Source: Qipengyuania citrea (GTDB taxonomy: Bacteria > Pseudomonadota > Alphaproteobacteria > Sphingomonadales > Sphingomonadaceae). Taken from it: a DNA stretch of 64,000 bases. Each line of letters begins with the position of its first letter. The first letter of the stretch is position 1. The notes beneath the pieces are model-generated. The model searched no databases. It was given only the letters and a program-made list of their open reading frames with translations, and was not told where the DNA came from. The stretch is from assembly GCF_024171405.1 (NCBI RefSeq), contig NZ_JALJZT010000002.1, positions 2,480,001 through 2,544,000 of the forward strand. The letters run 5' to 3'. This document shows, in pieces, positions 8,962 through 18,039 of the stretch. The translations under genes and the position numbers were made by a program.

Positions 8962-9516
8962 ATGGGTGACATCCGCGAACCGCTCCGTGAACTGACCGAA
9001 TGCGGCCTGCCGCAAGCACTCGAAGTCATGGGCGAGCGATGGTCATTCATGATCCTTCGCGCCAGCTTCAACGGCCTCCACCACTTCGAGGAATTCCTCA
9101 GCGAACTCGGGATCGCGCGGAACATCCTGTCCAATCGGCTGGCCAAGCTGGTCGAGCACGGGATCCTCAAACGCGATCCCTGCGCCGATGATAAGCGCAA
9201 GATCGAATATCGCCTGACCGACAAGGGGCTCGATCTGCTCCCCGCCATGGTCGCGCTGCGCCAATGGGGCCAGAAATACGGCGCCGAAGTGGTCGAAAAC
9301 CCGGTGCTGGTCGACGAACGCGACCGCCTGCCGATCGGCCCGACCGCGATTCTCAGCCATGACGGCCGCATTCTCGGCCCGGCCGATCTCCATTTGGTGG
9401 AGCGCGCCAATCTCGGCATTCGTGCCGATGGCAGCAAGGCCGAAGCCGGTGCCGCGTTGAAGCGTGGCGGCGTGGTCGACATTGCCAGCGCCCGCAAGGC
9501 CAAGAGCGCGGCCTGA
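8962..9516 (+). CDS. HxlR family winged-helix transcriptional regulator
   Basis: A 184-residue DNA-binding protein. The N-terminal HxlR domain includes CGLPQALEVMGERWSFMILR, the F..F...LGIARNILSNRLAKLVEHGIL recognition region and the wing (YRLTDKGLDLLP). A C-terminal extension of ~80 residues has no clear domain. There is no obvious enzyme target next to it; upstream repeats suggest autoregulation or control of the divergent secreted protein gene. Confidence 0.92.
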   Translation: MGDIREPLRELTECGLPQALEVMGERWSFMILRASFNGLHHFEEFLSELGIARNILSNRLAKLVEHGILKRDPCADDKRKIEYRLTDKGLDLLPAMVALRQWGQKYGAEVVENPVLVDERDRLPIGPTAILSHDGRILGPADLHLVERANLGIRADGSKAEAGAALKRGGVVDIASARKAKSAA

Positions 9517-9833
9517 ACGACTCGGTCGAGCGTACCGGCGACGGACGCTATATCATCGTTCGCGGCCGGTTGTGGCGCGCCAGCAATCCCGCCTTGCCCG
9601 AGGCCGAACGCCAGCGTCTGGTCGACCGGCTGATGGATGCCCGCCGGGCGGTGGCGGCGGCCAAACGCGCGAAGGATGCCGCTGCCGAAAGCGCAGCCCG
9701 CGTCCAGGTCGATGCTGCGAAAATCGCGCTGGGTGAGCGCGGGCCGGTGTGGTGGGACGACGGCGCGCCCGACTACAACCGCCATCTGGTCAAGAACACG
9801 CCCTATGCGGTGGCAGCGCCCGAAGCGGATTAA
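9513..9833 (+). CDS. Conserved hypothetical protein, start uncertain
   Basis: Short protein of a type common in sphingomonads, with DGRYIIVRGRLWRASNP, then a helical Arg/Ala-rich stretch LVDRLMDARRAVAAAKRAKDAAAESA and GERGPVWWDD. The conserved part begins upstream of the only ordinary start in frame (TTG at 9570); extending to 9513 would need a CTG codon overlapping the HxlR stop (CTGA). A non-standard start or internal TTG start are both possible. It overlaps the convergent TonB-like gene by 4 bases. Function unknown. Confidence 0.6.
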   Translation: MNDSVERTGDGRYIIVRGRLWRASNPALPEAERQRLVDRLMDARRAVAAAKRAKDAAAESAARVQVDAAKIALGERGPVWWDDGAPDYNRHLVKNTPYAVAAPEAD

Positions 9834-10636
9834 TTGCGTAGCCGGCGCCGCGCTGCCTCGCCCGGATCGATCTCGTAGGAGATCCTGATTCGCACCCACT
9901 CGCCGACCATCGGGCGGCCCCCGCGCTGGGGCGGACGGACCTTGAATTGCCACGCCGCCGCCAGCACCGCCTGGGCGATACCCGACCCTTGCGGCGATTC
10001 GCCCACCACGACGCAATCCTCGACACGGAAATCAGGCACGGTACGGCAGTCGATCAGCCCCCAGCCGGGCCCCTGTGCGGTCGACAGATACCCGGCGAGC
10101 TCATCGTCATACGGCCTGCGATACCAACGCGCGGCATAAAGCGGTTCGCCATTCGGCCCGCTCCCCGCGATCCGCGGCGTGTCGCCGGGCGAGGAGGTGT
10201 CGGGCGGACCATAGGCCTGCGGCTTCTCGGCCGGCGCTGGCGGGGCCTGCTGCGGGACGCGCTCTAGCGAGAAATCATTGCGCAGGACCGGGCGCGGTAC
10301 GGGCAGCGGCGGGGTGACTTGCGGGCGGGGCTCCGCTGCCGCGTCCTCAGGCTGCGTCTGCGAGACCTGCGGCTGTGCCGCTTCGGGGACCTCCGCAGGC
10401 GTGGGTGCGTCGGCGACTGCCTCCTCCTCGTCTTGCGACGATGTGGTGAAGGCAACCAGCGTATCGGTCATGGCGACCACCTCGCGCTTCACGCTACCAA
10501 GCGAAAGCAGCACCAGCACTAGCAGGATCTCGACCGCCAGCGCGAGAGCGAGCGCGGGGATCCGCTGACGCCATTCGGGCGGCAGGTCGTCATACCGCTG
10601 CCGCAAGCCGGCGATCGGGGAGGCGGGTTCGGTCAC
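9830..10636 (-). CDS. TonB-like energy transducer protein
   Basis: Starts with GTG (VTEPASP). A single membrane helix (ALALALAVEILLVLVLLSLG) follows a cytoplasmic N-terminus of ~25 residues. It continues into a Pro/Glu/Ala-rich periplasmic linker and a C-terminal domain with the pattern VVVGESPQGSGIAQAVLAAAWQFKVRP, which resembles the TonB C-terminal fold. No ExbB/ExbD genes are adjacent. It may help energise outer-membrane receptors, such as the one in the island 5 kb away, but that link is only inference. Confidence 0.7.
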   Translation of the reverse strand: MTEPASPIAGLRQRYDDLPPEWRQRIPALALALAVEILLVLVLLSLGSVKREVVAMTDTLVAFTTSSQDEEEAVADAPTPAEVPEAAQPQVSQTQPEDAAAEPRPQVTPPLPVPRPVLRNDFSLERVPQQAPPAPAEKPQAYGPPDTSSPGDTPRIAGSGPNGEPLYAARWYRRPYDDELAGYLSTAQGPGWGLIDCRTVPDFRVEDCVVVGESPQGSGIAQAVLAAAWQFKVRPPQRGGRPMVGEWVRIRISYEIDPGEAARRRLRN

Positions 10637-10894
10637 GGGAACAGGGTTTCTCGAAATCGCGGTGTCTCGCCGGTTACCGGCACGCGCCGGTCGCACATCT
10701 ACGCCCCACATCTGCGCGCATGGGCGATTGCGCGCGCGCCTTCAAGCAAAGACTGCGGGCCGGTAACGATTGCCGCGGCCCGCCCCGCCGAACGCCGCAG
10801 TGGCACCGTGACGTCATTGTTAAAGCGATCTCAACAAGTCGCTGTCACAAAGCCCCATTGTAACGAATCCACCCAGCAGAGCCGGACCTGCCTT
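10637..10894. other. Divergent intergenic region
   Basis: Region between the TonB-like gene and the small hypothetical gene. An open frame runs from a GTG at 10808, but the AT-richer stretch TTGTTAAAGCGATCTCAAC and the following bases look more like promoter than coding sequence. No clear terminator or operator was found. Confidence 0.4.
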
Positions 10895-11245
10895 GTGATC
10901 GAAATCGAAGTTCAAAACGAGACGCACCAGGATGTGCACCGCATCAAGGTGATGAACGTGCCACGCATTGGCGAAGGTATTCGCCTGCGCGAGCCCAGCG
11001 GCCAGTGGGCGTCCTACGATATCCTCGACGTGTGGTACCAGCAGGCCGAATATGGCGAAGTCTGGGTGCCCTATATCCATGTCCGGATGACGCCCGACGA
11101 GATGAAGACCGCCGAAATGGCGCGCGTGAACCCCTTGGTCGACAAGGGGCAGCAGGTGCCGATCGAGGATTTCCTCAAGAAGTTCGAAGGCGACCACGAG
11201 CACGAAACGGTCAAGCTCAACCTCGACATGAGCGAGGACGTCTGA
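10895..11245 (+). CDS. Conserved hypothetical protein
   Basis: An acidic protein of 116 residues if started at GTG 10895 (VIEIEVQNE). It has a beta-rich central part (RIKVMNVPRIGEGIRL, WASYDILDVWYQ, VWVPYIHVRMTPDEM) and a charged C-terminus. A longer version from GTG 10808 adds 29 residues with unlike composition, which I treat as promoter region. No domain is recognised. It converges on the comM 3' end with only 3 bases between the stop codons. Confidence 0.65.
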   Translation: MIEIEVQNETHQDVHRIKVMNVPRIGEGIRLREPSGQWASYDILDVWYQQAEYGEVWVPYIHVRMTPDEMKTAEMARVNPLVDKGQQVPIEDFLKKFEGDHEHETVKLNLDMSEDV

Positions 11246-11248
11246 GGC

Positions 11249-12118
11249 TCAGGCGCGCGGCGGCTGTCGCCGATAGCTGAGCGCTTCGGCGACATGGATG
11301 CGCCCGACCTGCTCGGCCCCCGCCAGATCCGCGATCGTCCGCGCAACGCGCAACATCCGCGTATAGCTGCGCGCCGATAGCCGCATTGCGGTCGCGGCCT
11401 GCAACAACAGCTGCCGTCCGGCCTCGTCGGGTTCGGCGAATTCCTCCAGTGCGCTGCCCTCGAGCTCGGCATTGGTCCGGGCGCCGGTTGCCTCTGCGCG
11501 AGCCGACTGGCGCTGGCGTGCGGCCGCGACTCGCGCGGCTACCTCTGCGCTGCCTTCCGCAGGCGGGGGCAGCGCCAGATCGGCGGCGCTGACCGGATCG
11601 ACCTCGACATGCAGATCGATGCGATCGAGCATGGGGCCCGAAACCTTGCCCTGGTAATCGGCGGCGCAGCGCGGGGCGCGGCTGCAGGCCAGCGCAGGGT
11701 CGCCCAGATGGCCGCAGCGGCACGGGTTCATCGCCGCAATCAGCTGGACATTGGCGGGAAAGGTGACGTGCGCATTGGCGCGCGCGACATCGACCTTGCC
11801 CGTTTCGAGCGGCTGGCGCAGCGAATCGAGCACCGCGCGCTGGAACTCGGGCAGTTCGTCGAGGAACAGCACCCCCAGATGCGCGAGACTGACCTCGCCC
11901 GGCTTGACCCGCAGGCCGCCCCCGGTGAGCGCCGCCATGCTCGCCGAGTGATGCGGCGCACGGAACGGGCGCGCGCGGCTGATGCGCCCCTCGGCCAGCG
12001 TCCCGGCGACCGATTGCACCATCGACACTTCGAGCGCCTCGGCAGGCGCAAGCGGCGGCAGGATGCCCGGCAGGCAGCTCGCCAGTAGCGATTTCCCCGC
12101 GCCCGGCGGGCCGATCAT
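11249..12118 (-). pseudogene. comM: comM (YifB-like AAA+ ATPase), C-terminal fragment left of the island
   Basis: The 3' part of the comM gene, which encodes a hexameric helicase needed for branch migration in natural transformation. This fragment retains Walker A (GPPGAGKS), Walker B (VLFLDELPEF), the MNPCRCGH zinc-like motif and the C-terminal Mg-chelatase-like domain. The 5' part is 18.6 kb away at 30734-31369. Rejoining the two at the shared core restores GGHNLLMIGPPG. The ATG at 12118 could allow separate translation of the ATPase half, but the N-terminal domain would be missing. Confidence 0.93.
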
Positions 12119-12122
12119 CAGC

Positions 12123-12130
12123 AGGTTGTG
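12123..12130. repeat. Left direct repeat of the island (attL core)
   Basis: AGGTTGTG inside AGCAGGTTGTGTCCG; matches the right junction AGGAGGTTGTGCCCG at 13 of 15 positions. The left flank continues into the comM ATPase coding region. Confidence 0.8.
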
Positions 12131-12384
12131 TCCGGCTACACTCGCACGGATAAATGCTGTGGAAAGCGGTCGAGAATGGCGGGAAGTGGGCCGTTAGCGG
12201 TCTGTCCGGTTTGCGAATTGATCAGAGTAATTGCTGACATTCAGAGCACCTCTATTCAGCAGATATGCCGCTCCTCTCGACCACCGGCGGATGGCTACGC
12301 GATTAAGTGGCCAAGGCAAAAAACCTTTGATGGGAGCGCCGACAGGATATCAATCGGTTCGGAAAATAACGAACGACCAGCCGA
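12131..12384. other. Non-coding left end of the island
   Basis: About 250 bases between the left junction and the cyclophilin stop codon. CTACAC at 12136-12141 may be an arm of the attachment site. Short open frames here lack starts, SD sequences and recognisable motifs, so I see no gene. The region is AT-richer than the comM flank. Confidence 0.5.
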
Positions 12385-13035
12385 TTAAGCGCCTGAGCAG
12401 TTAGGCTGAACAACGCGGGCGCGTAAAATCCGCACCGGCTGCTCAAGGATTTGTTCTGCCATGGCAGCCAAGGGGCTGTCCGAGCTTACAGGCTGCTTGT
12501 GAATCTCGCGGACCACATCCATTCCGCAGATGACCTGCCCAAATACTGCAAAACCCTGTCCATCGGGATTGCGTTTACCGCCATGGTCGAGCGCGGGCTG
12601 AGGGCCGATCGATACGAAGAAAGACATGGCGGTGGTGGTGCCGATATCCCCGCGCGGCAACGACACCGCGCCGTCGATATGCTTCAGTCCGGTCTGGTTC
12701 GTGCCCTCGTGAGGAATGGGATCCTGATCGAGCGGTGGAGCGTGCTCACCAACAGCCGCCTGGACAACCTCGATCGGATTTTCCGTCCTGTCGTTATCCG
12801 GGCGCACCGCGCGGAAGAAACTGCCGCCATCATACTGTTGCGCGTTCACTTGTCCCAAAAAGGCGTCGCTCGAAGCTGGCGCCTCCTTCGAATGGATCAG
12901 AATGGTAATGACCCCGGCGTCCGTCTGTAGTTCGACAGCGGGATCCCCGTGCTCGCAGTCACGGCTTTCGACGACCGAAGGCAGCAGCACCCCCCACGCA
13001 GTCATCAGGCCAAGGATCGCGGCCCGCCGTATCAC
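12385..13035 (-). CDS. Secreted cyclophilin-type peptidyl-prolyl cis-trans isomerase
   Basis: A 216-residue exported protein with GTG start and signal sequence MIRRAAILGLMTAWGVLLPS. The cyclophilin core is divergent but clear: VELQTDAGVITILIHSKEAP, YDGGSFFRAVR, TAMSFFVSIG and GFAVFGQVICGMDVVREI. It would catalyse proline isomerisation in the periplasm. Its start overlaps the S9 peptidase stop by 4 bases, so the two are translationally coupled. This pairing suggests joint action on proline-containing peptides. Confidence 0.88.
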   Translation of the reverse strand: MIRRAAILGLMTAWGVLLPSVVESRDCEHGDPAVELQTDAGVITILIHSKEAPASSDAFLGQVNAQQYDGGSFFRAVRPDNDRTENPIEVVQAAVGEHAPPLDQDPIPHEGTNQTGLKHIDGAVSLPRGDIGTTTAMSFFVSIGPQPALDHGGKRNPDGQGFAVFGQVICGMDVVREIHKQPVSSDSPLAAMAEQILEQPVRILRARVVQPNCSGA

Positions 13036-15506
13036 TCTGGCTTGCTCTCGGGTTGGCCATCCTTCCCGGCCTTAGATGCGCCGCCCTTCCGGCGCTTCAT
13101 CTCGGCAATGGTATAGTCATAGCCGTTGATCAGCTCGAACTCCTTGGGCGGCGTTTTGCCTGCCAGATGTTCGACGAAATAGTCCCACCCCCGGCGTTGC
13201 GCGTAGCCCGTGTAAGAGTGGCCAGCACGCGGAGCGATCACCAGGTCGAAGTCCTTGTTCTCGTCCTCCAGCTTCTGGACCAGATTGAACAATGTGCCAG
13301 GCTGGACGCCCGTATCCATGAGGCCCTGATAAAGCAGCAGTTTGCCCTCCAGGTTCTTGGCATAGGTGAGATTGGCCTGCGCTAGGTAATTGTCGCCATC
13401 CAATTCGCCCTGATAACGCTCCCCCCAGCTATGCCAGAAGTCCCGCTGATCGTGATTGCCTGCACCGGAAACCGCGACTTTGTAGAAATCGGGGTAACGC
13501 AGAATCGCGCTGGTGCTCATGTAACCGCCACCTGAAAAGCCGGTGATACCAACCCGGTCGAGGTCCATATAGGGGTAGCGCTGCGCGAGCTGCCGGATGG
13601 CTGCGATATGATCCTCGACCTCGCTCGCCTTTTCGACGGCACCGTAGGAATGCTCATGGAATTCCCGGTCGCGGCCGGTCGTCCCGCGTCCGTCGATGAT
13701 GACGGTGACGAAGCCTAGCTCAGCCAGCGGCATCGCCATATTGGCAAGTCCGTCCAGCGCGACCGGCACGACCGCCGCCTGCGGACCGCCGTAGATCAGG
13801 TCGATGACCGGGTATATCTTGCTTGGATCGAAATCGCTCGGCCGAAAAATCGCACCTTGTAGTATGGTCTTGCCGTTTGCGGCCTTCACCAGCACCGGTT
13901 CGGGCCGGCGGAAGCCCTCGGGCACATGGTTCAGGCTTGCGGTTTCGAGCGTCGCAACCTCCCGCCTGGATCGCGTCCTGATCACGCTGACCGCCGGCCG
14001 GTCGATCCGCTGGCGCGTTTCCACCCAGTAATCGCCGCTTGGCGAAACGCCGCTGCCGCGCGGCGCGCCGCCCAGCAGAAGCGCGAAGGACACGCCGTTG
14101 CGCCCGTCCGGCGCAATAAATCGGTGATCGTCGCCCTGGCTGAGAATTTCGCCGTTCCCGGTATCGAGATCGATGCGAAGAATCTCCTCGTAGTAGGGGT
14201 TCTTGGTCGGATCCCGGCCGGAAATGGAGATGAGCACCTCGCCACGGCTTTCATCCGCGCTCACGATGCGACGGACACCATAGGCATCGTCGGTCAGTTT
14301 GCGCACGAGCTGGCCGGTGGCAAGATCGTACAGATAGAGCTGTGGCCTGCCGGTTCGCTCGGAATACCAGATCACCTGGTTTCGTTCGGGCAAAGGAACG
14401 ATCGAAGCCGCTTCATAGACGTTGTCGGACAGCTCGACGTAGCCGTCCGGATTGGTTTCGCTAAACAGCTCGGTCGTATCGCCCGTGCTTGCATCGGCGG
14501 AGATCAGATGAGCGGCTTTCTCTCCGCGCTCGACATCGACGAAGAACACGCGTTTGCCATCGCCGCCCCACCACGCTCGGCCGCCGTTGAAGGGCGCGTC
14601 GAGCATGCGACCCGCTGGCAGGTCGCGGTATTTGATGGGCACCTGTTTGCCGTCTTCGACGTCGACCACCAGCATGCGATACATCGGGATGTGCAGATCG
14701 CCTGGGAAGGCATAGGGCATGCTGAATGCCACCGGCCTTACGCCATCTTCGGGCGCATATTGAATGAAGGGGACGTCTTTTACCTGCCGATCGTCGGTCT
14801 GCACGGTGAAGACGCGCTTCGAATCCGGGGCCCAGCGCAACTCGCTGCCCCAAGTGAACCCTCTCGATGCGCCCGGTTTGGTGGCATAGGCATAGCGTTC
14901 CTGGCCATCGGTCGTAATGGGCTTTTCTTCGCCGGATTCGAGGTCTCGAACCCAGATATTCCAGTCCTTCACATAGGCTTCCAGCTTCCCGTCGGGGGAA
15001 ACCACCGGCGCGGAAAGCAACGCATCCCCTAACTCTTTCAACACTCCATTGCTGTCGTAGGAATACCGCTTCTGAAATGCGGAAAAGGTGATCGTTCCAT
15101 CGCCATCGACATATAGGTCGGTGATGCCCAGGTCGTCGGGCGGGAAGATATTGCCGCTTTTCTTTGTAAGCTTGGCCGCGAGGTCGCTGTGATCGAACAA
15201 TAGCCGTGAATTGCCGGTGCGCGCGTCGACCAGGGTATAGGTACAGCCCGCTTCGGTCTGCTTGCAATACCAGAAGCGGTCTTCGCCGCCGATCCAGGTC
15301 GGGATGACCTGATTGTTCAGCGAAACGGGGCTTCCCCCCCGTGCGAGCATAGCCGCCCGCTCGTAACGCGCTTCCATTTCAGCGGTGGCTGCCGGCTCTT
15401 CTACCGACGTGTGCTGCTGCTCCGCCGTCTGGGCAAGTGCAGGGGCGGACGTAAGCGCGATCGCACACATGCCTGCAAGCAGGCCGTAATGGCGTTTGGT
15501 ATTCAT
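13032..15506 (-). CDS. S9 family (DPP-IV-like) prolyl peptidase, exported
   Basis: An 824-residue serine peptidase. Signal peptide LLAGMCAIALTSAPALAQ, then a DPP-IV-type beta-propeller domain, then an alpha/beta hydrolase domain with nucleophile in GFSGGGYM (about residue 656), Asp in GLMDTGVQ (~729) and His in RAGHSYTG (~762). The oxyanion region is YGGPQ. Likely removes Xaa-Pro dipeptides or similar from imported peptides in the periplasm. The start at ATG 15506 is set by the signal peptide; an upstream open extension is not coding. It lies 44 bases after the TonB receptor gene on the same strand. Confidence 0.92.
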   Translation of the reverse strand: MNTKRHYGLLAGMCAIALTSAPALAQTAEQQHTSVEEPAATAEMEARYERAAMLARGGSPVSLNNQVIPTWIGGEDRFWYCKQTEAGCTYTLVDARTGNSRLLFDHSDLAAKLTKKSGNIFPPDDLGITDLYVDGDGTITFSAFQKRYSYDSNGVLKELGDALLSAPVVSPDGKLEAYVKDWNIWVRDLESGEEKPITTDGQERYAYATKPGASRGFTWGSELRWAPDSKRVFTVQTDDRQVKDVPFIQYAPEDGVRPVAFSMPYAFPGDLHIPMYRMLVVDVEDGKQVPIKYRDLPAGRMLDAPFNGGRAWWGGDGKRVFFVDVERGEKAAHLISADASTGDTTELFSETNPDGYVELSDNVYEAASIVPLPERNQVIWYSERTGRPQLYLYDLATGQLVRKLTDDAYGVRRIVSADESRGEVLISISGRDPTKNPYYEEILRIDLDTGNGEILSQGDDHRFIAPDGRNGVSFALLLGGAPRGSGVSPSGDYWVETRQRIDRPAVSVIRTRSRREVATLETASLNHVPEGFRRPEPVLVKAANGKTILQGAIFRPSDFDPSKIYPVIDLIYGGPQAAVVPVALDGLANMAMPLAELGFVTVIIDGRGTTGRDREFHEHSYGAVEKASEVEDHIAAIRQLAQRYPYMDLDRVGITGFSGGGYMSTSAILRYPDFYKVAVSGAGNHDQRDFWHSWGERYQGELDGDNYLAQANLTYAKNLEGKLLLYQGLMDTGVQPGTLFNLVQKLEDENKDFDLVIAPRAGHSYTGYAQRRGWDYFVEHLAGKTPPKEFELINGYDYTIAEMKRRKGGASKAGKDGQPESKPE

Positions 15507-15550
15507 GAGTTTCTCACCTGAATTGCTACGGGCGGCCTGAACTTGCTCTC

Positions 15551-18004
15551 TCAGAAGCTGGCCCTGACCTGGGCGCCAAACGAACGCGGTATCGGGCGGC
15601 CGGGATAGGGAAGCGAGCCAAAGGCGGGATAGGTAACGCCGTATTCGTTGAGGATGTTCTTCGCGAACAACTGAATGGAAAACCCCGAAATTTCGGTGCC
15701 GACGTTGAGGTTCAGAAGGTGCTGCGTTTCCGACAGCGCCGGAACCGCCTGGAAACTGCGGAACCAGACCTGAATTCCATCGGCAAACTGATAGTCGAGA
15801 CGTGCAAATGACGGCGCATCGCCCAGATCGAACCGGTATTCTGCAGACGCCGATCCCGAGTAACGCGGTGCGTAATCGGCGCGGTCGCCGGCAAAATGCT
15901 CCACGGTCGTCGTCTTGTATTCCATGTTGTTCCAACCGCCCGTCAAAGACAGCGTCAGCGAAGGAACCGGGCGATAGGTCAGCTGGGCGTCGATGCCGTT
16001 GCCGGCCATCTTGGCACCATTCACGGTATAGGTGTTCAACCCGTTGGGCGCGGTCGCGACGGACTGGATGTCGCTCCAGACATTGCGGAACACTGCGACT
16101 TCGCCGGTGAGACGCCTGTCGAACGATTCGTATTTGGCACCCAACTCGTAAGTCCAGACGGAGTCGGGATCATAAGAGGGCGGTATGACGACCGTTCCCC
16201 CGCCGACCGAGGTCGTGTTGAAGCCGCCGCTCCGGAAGCCCTTGGATGCGGTCGCATAAAGGTTGAGCGAGTCGCTGACCAGGTAAGATATGTTCAACTT
16301 GGGCGTAAAGGCACTGAAGGTATCTGCGCCTTGATCGAGCGATGGAGTGCCAAAAATCCTGGTGGCCGAGTTGGTCGTCCGCTTGTCTTCGAAATAACGA
16401 CCACCGAGGTTCAAATCCAGTCCGGAGAGCAGTTCATAGGTAAGGTCGCCGAAAACTGCCCACGATTCAGAGGTTCCTTCGGTGTCGCCGAAATAGTAGT
16501 CGGCCGGGACTGCGGTGACCGGGTCGCTTTCCCCGGATACGAGACTCGTGCTTCTCGAGTTGCGATAGAAAGCCCCGATGAGAGCGCGCAGTCCGGTCGA
16601 GCTATCATACTGAGCGCGAACCTCTTGCGAAAAGGCGCGAAAACTCGAAGCTCCGTTGAAGACATAGGAGTTCAATGTCCCCGGCTGAAGTCCCTGCAAA
16701 AGCTCGACGGTTGGTGCCAGGATATCGGTGATATCGGTGACGTTGCTCCCATTGCGCTCCTGCCAGCTTGTCGCGCTCACCAATGATACCGCGCCCAGGT
16801 CGTAGTCGAGAACGGCGCTGAAAAGATTGATCCGATTCTTGATCGGGGTCGGAACCGCATAATAGACCTGACGATCCTCGTCTGCGGTATTGTTGCCTCC
16901 CGTGTCGATCTCCTGGTGCGACGCGAGAAGGGTCGCGATGAGATCCTCGCCAAGCCTGGCCAACAGTTTTCCGCGCACGAAGTAAGAACTGCCACCATTC
17001 AGGTTCTCTTCGCCGGTGCGGGGATTGTCGATCCAGCCAGCGATACTGGTATAGCCGCCGGCTACCCGCAGCCCGAGCTGATCCTCCACCAGAGGCAGAT
17101 TGAACACGCCTTCGCCACGCCAAGCCAGTTCGCCGCCTTCTACGACGCTGAGTTCGCCTAGCGCCGATCCGCTGACAGCCGAGAGCTCGGGATCATTGGT
17201 GATGTAGCGGATGGTGCCGCCCATCGCACCTTGGCCGTAGAGGGTCCCCTGCGGACCGCGCAACAGTTCCACTCGTGCAATATCGACGAGCCGAATATCG
17301 GGCCCTTGGTCGGGCGCTTCGGTGTTGAGCGGAATTTCATCGAGATACTGCCCGATCTGGGCAAGACCGCTGAACGAAGACACGCCACGGAACTGGATGC
17401 GCTGCTGGCCCGGTCCGAACTCCGAAATGGAAAGGCCAGGAACCGTGTACTGCAGATCGGTGATTGTCTCTGCATTTCGGTTGCGGATTTCCCGCTGGCT
17501 TTTGACGCTGATGGATATCGGCACGTCGAATGCGGTCTCGGTGACTTTCTGCGCAGTCACCACGATCTCGTTGCTATAGTCGTCGGCGGACTGGACCTGT
17601 GACCGCGCAGCCTGAGGGCCCTGCGCGCGCGGCACTTTCGGGCTGGATTTTACTACGTAAACGCCCTGCGCGGTCGGTTGGGCCACCAAGCCGGTGCCAC
17701 GCAGTGCCAGATCCAGTGCATCCTCGGTCGAATAGCTACCTTTGACCGCACGGCTGCGCTTGCCGCGAACTTCGTCTCCATCGAATATCACCTGGGACTT
17801 CGTGATCGAGGCGATCGCGCGAAGCGCCGACCCGATATCCTGCGTGCGCAGTTCGAAATTGTAGGTTTGTTGCTCAGCCTGCGCGGGTGTGGCGCTAGCC
17901 GCAACCACGATTGTAGCCAGACCGCAAAAAAGGGGCCAGTACGCATGGACATGATTTCCCCCCGGATTGTGGTCTTCATGGTACGATCGGTGGATCGCCC
18001 TCAC
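15551..18004 (-). CDS. TonB-dependent receptor with N-terminal STN domain; probable frameshift at the 5' end
   Basis: Outer-membrane active transporter of the FecA type. An N-terminal STN signalling domain (YNFELRTQDIGSALRAIAS) precedes the TonB box region (EIVVTAQK), the plug (TVPGLSISEF, RVELLRGPQGTLYG, GGTIRYIT) and a beta-barrel ending in F (GAQVRASF). The coordinates use a GTG at 18004 that gives an odd 24-residue extension without SD. Two ATGs at 17952 and 17946 are out of frame. Adding one base in the tract CCCCTTTTTT (17926-17935, minus strand) would join them to the frame and give the signal peptide MSMRTGPFFCGLATIVV. The gene may therefore be frameshifted or mis-sequenced. The substrate is unknown; neighbours suggest peptides. 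Confidence 0.88.
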   Translation of the reverse strand: MRAIHRSYHEDHNPGGNHVHAYWPLFCGLATIVVAASATPAQAEQQTYNFELRTQDIGSALRAIASITKSQVIFDGDEVRGKRSRAVKGSYSTEDALDLALRGTGLVAQPTAQGVYVVKSSPKVPRAQGPQAARSQVQSADDYSNEIVVTAQKVTETAFDVPISISVKSQREIRNRNAETITDLQYTVPGLSISEFGPGQQRIQFRGVSSFSGLAQIGQYLDEIPLNTEAPDQGPDIRLVDIARVELLRGPQGTLYGQGAMGGTIRYITNDPELSAVSGSALGELSVVEGGELAWRGEGVFNLPLVEDQLGLRVAGGYTSIAGWIDNPRTGEENLNGGSSYFVRGKLLARLGEDLIATLLASHQEIDTGGNNTADEDRQVYYAVPTPIKNRINLFSAVLDYDLGAVSLVSATSWQERNGSNVTDITDILAPTVELLQGLQPGTLNSYVFNGASSFRAFSQEVRAQYDSSTGLRALIGAFYRNSRSTSLVSGESDPVTAVPADYYFGDTEGTSESWAVFGDLTYELLSGLDLNLGGRYFEDKRTTNSATRIFGTPSLDQGADTFSAFTPKLNISYLVSDSLNLYATASKGFRSGGFNTTSVGGGTVVIPPSYDPDSVWTYELGAKYESFDRRLTGEVAVFRNVWSDIQSVATAPNGLNTYTVNGAKMAGNGIDAQLTYRPVPSLTLSLTGGWNNMEYKTTTVEHFAGDRADYAPRYSGSASAEYRFDLGDAPSFARLDYQFADGIQVWFRSFQAVPALSETQHLLNLNVGTEISGFSIQLFAKNILNEYGVTYPAFGSLPYPGRPIPRSFGAQVRASF

Positions 18005-18039
18005 ACCATCTGACGCACGAGGTCGGGATTCACGCCCGA

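Noticed and set aside
12131..12388. Small ORF at the left end of the island
   Set aside because: No start with SD, no motifs and a shifting composition; more likely att or intergenic sequence.
13032..15506. S9 peptidase as a lasso-peptide isopeptidase (AtxE2-like), given the FecIR/TonB context
   Set aside because: Its N-terminal propeller and motifs look like DPP-IV, and no lasso precursor, B or C protein genes are present.
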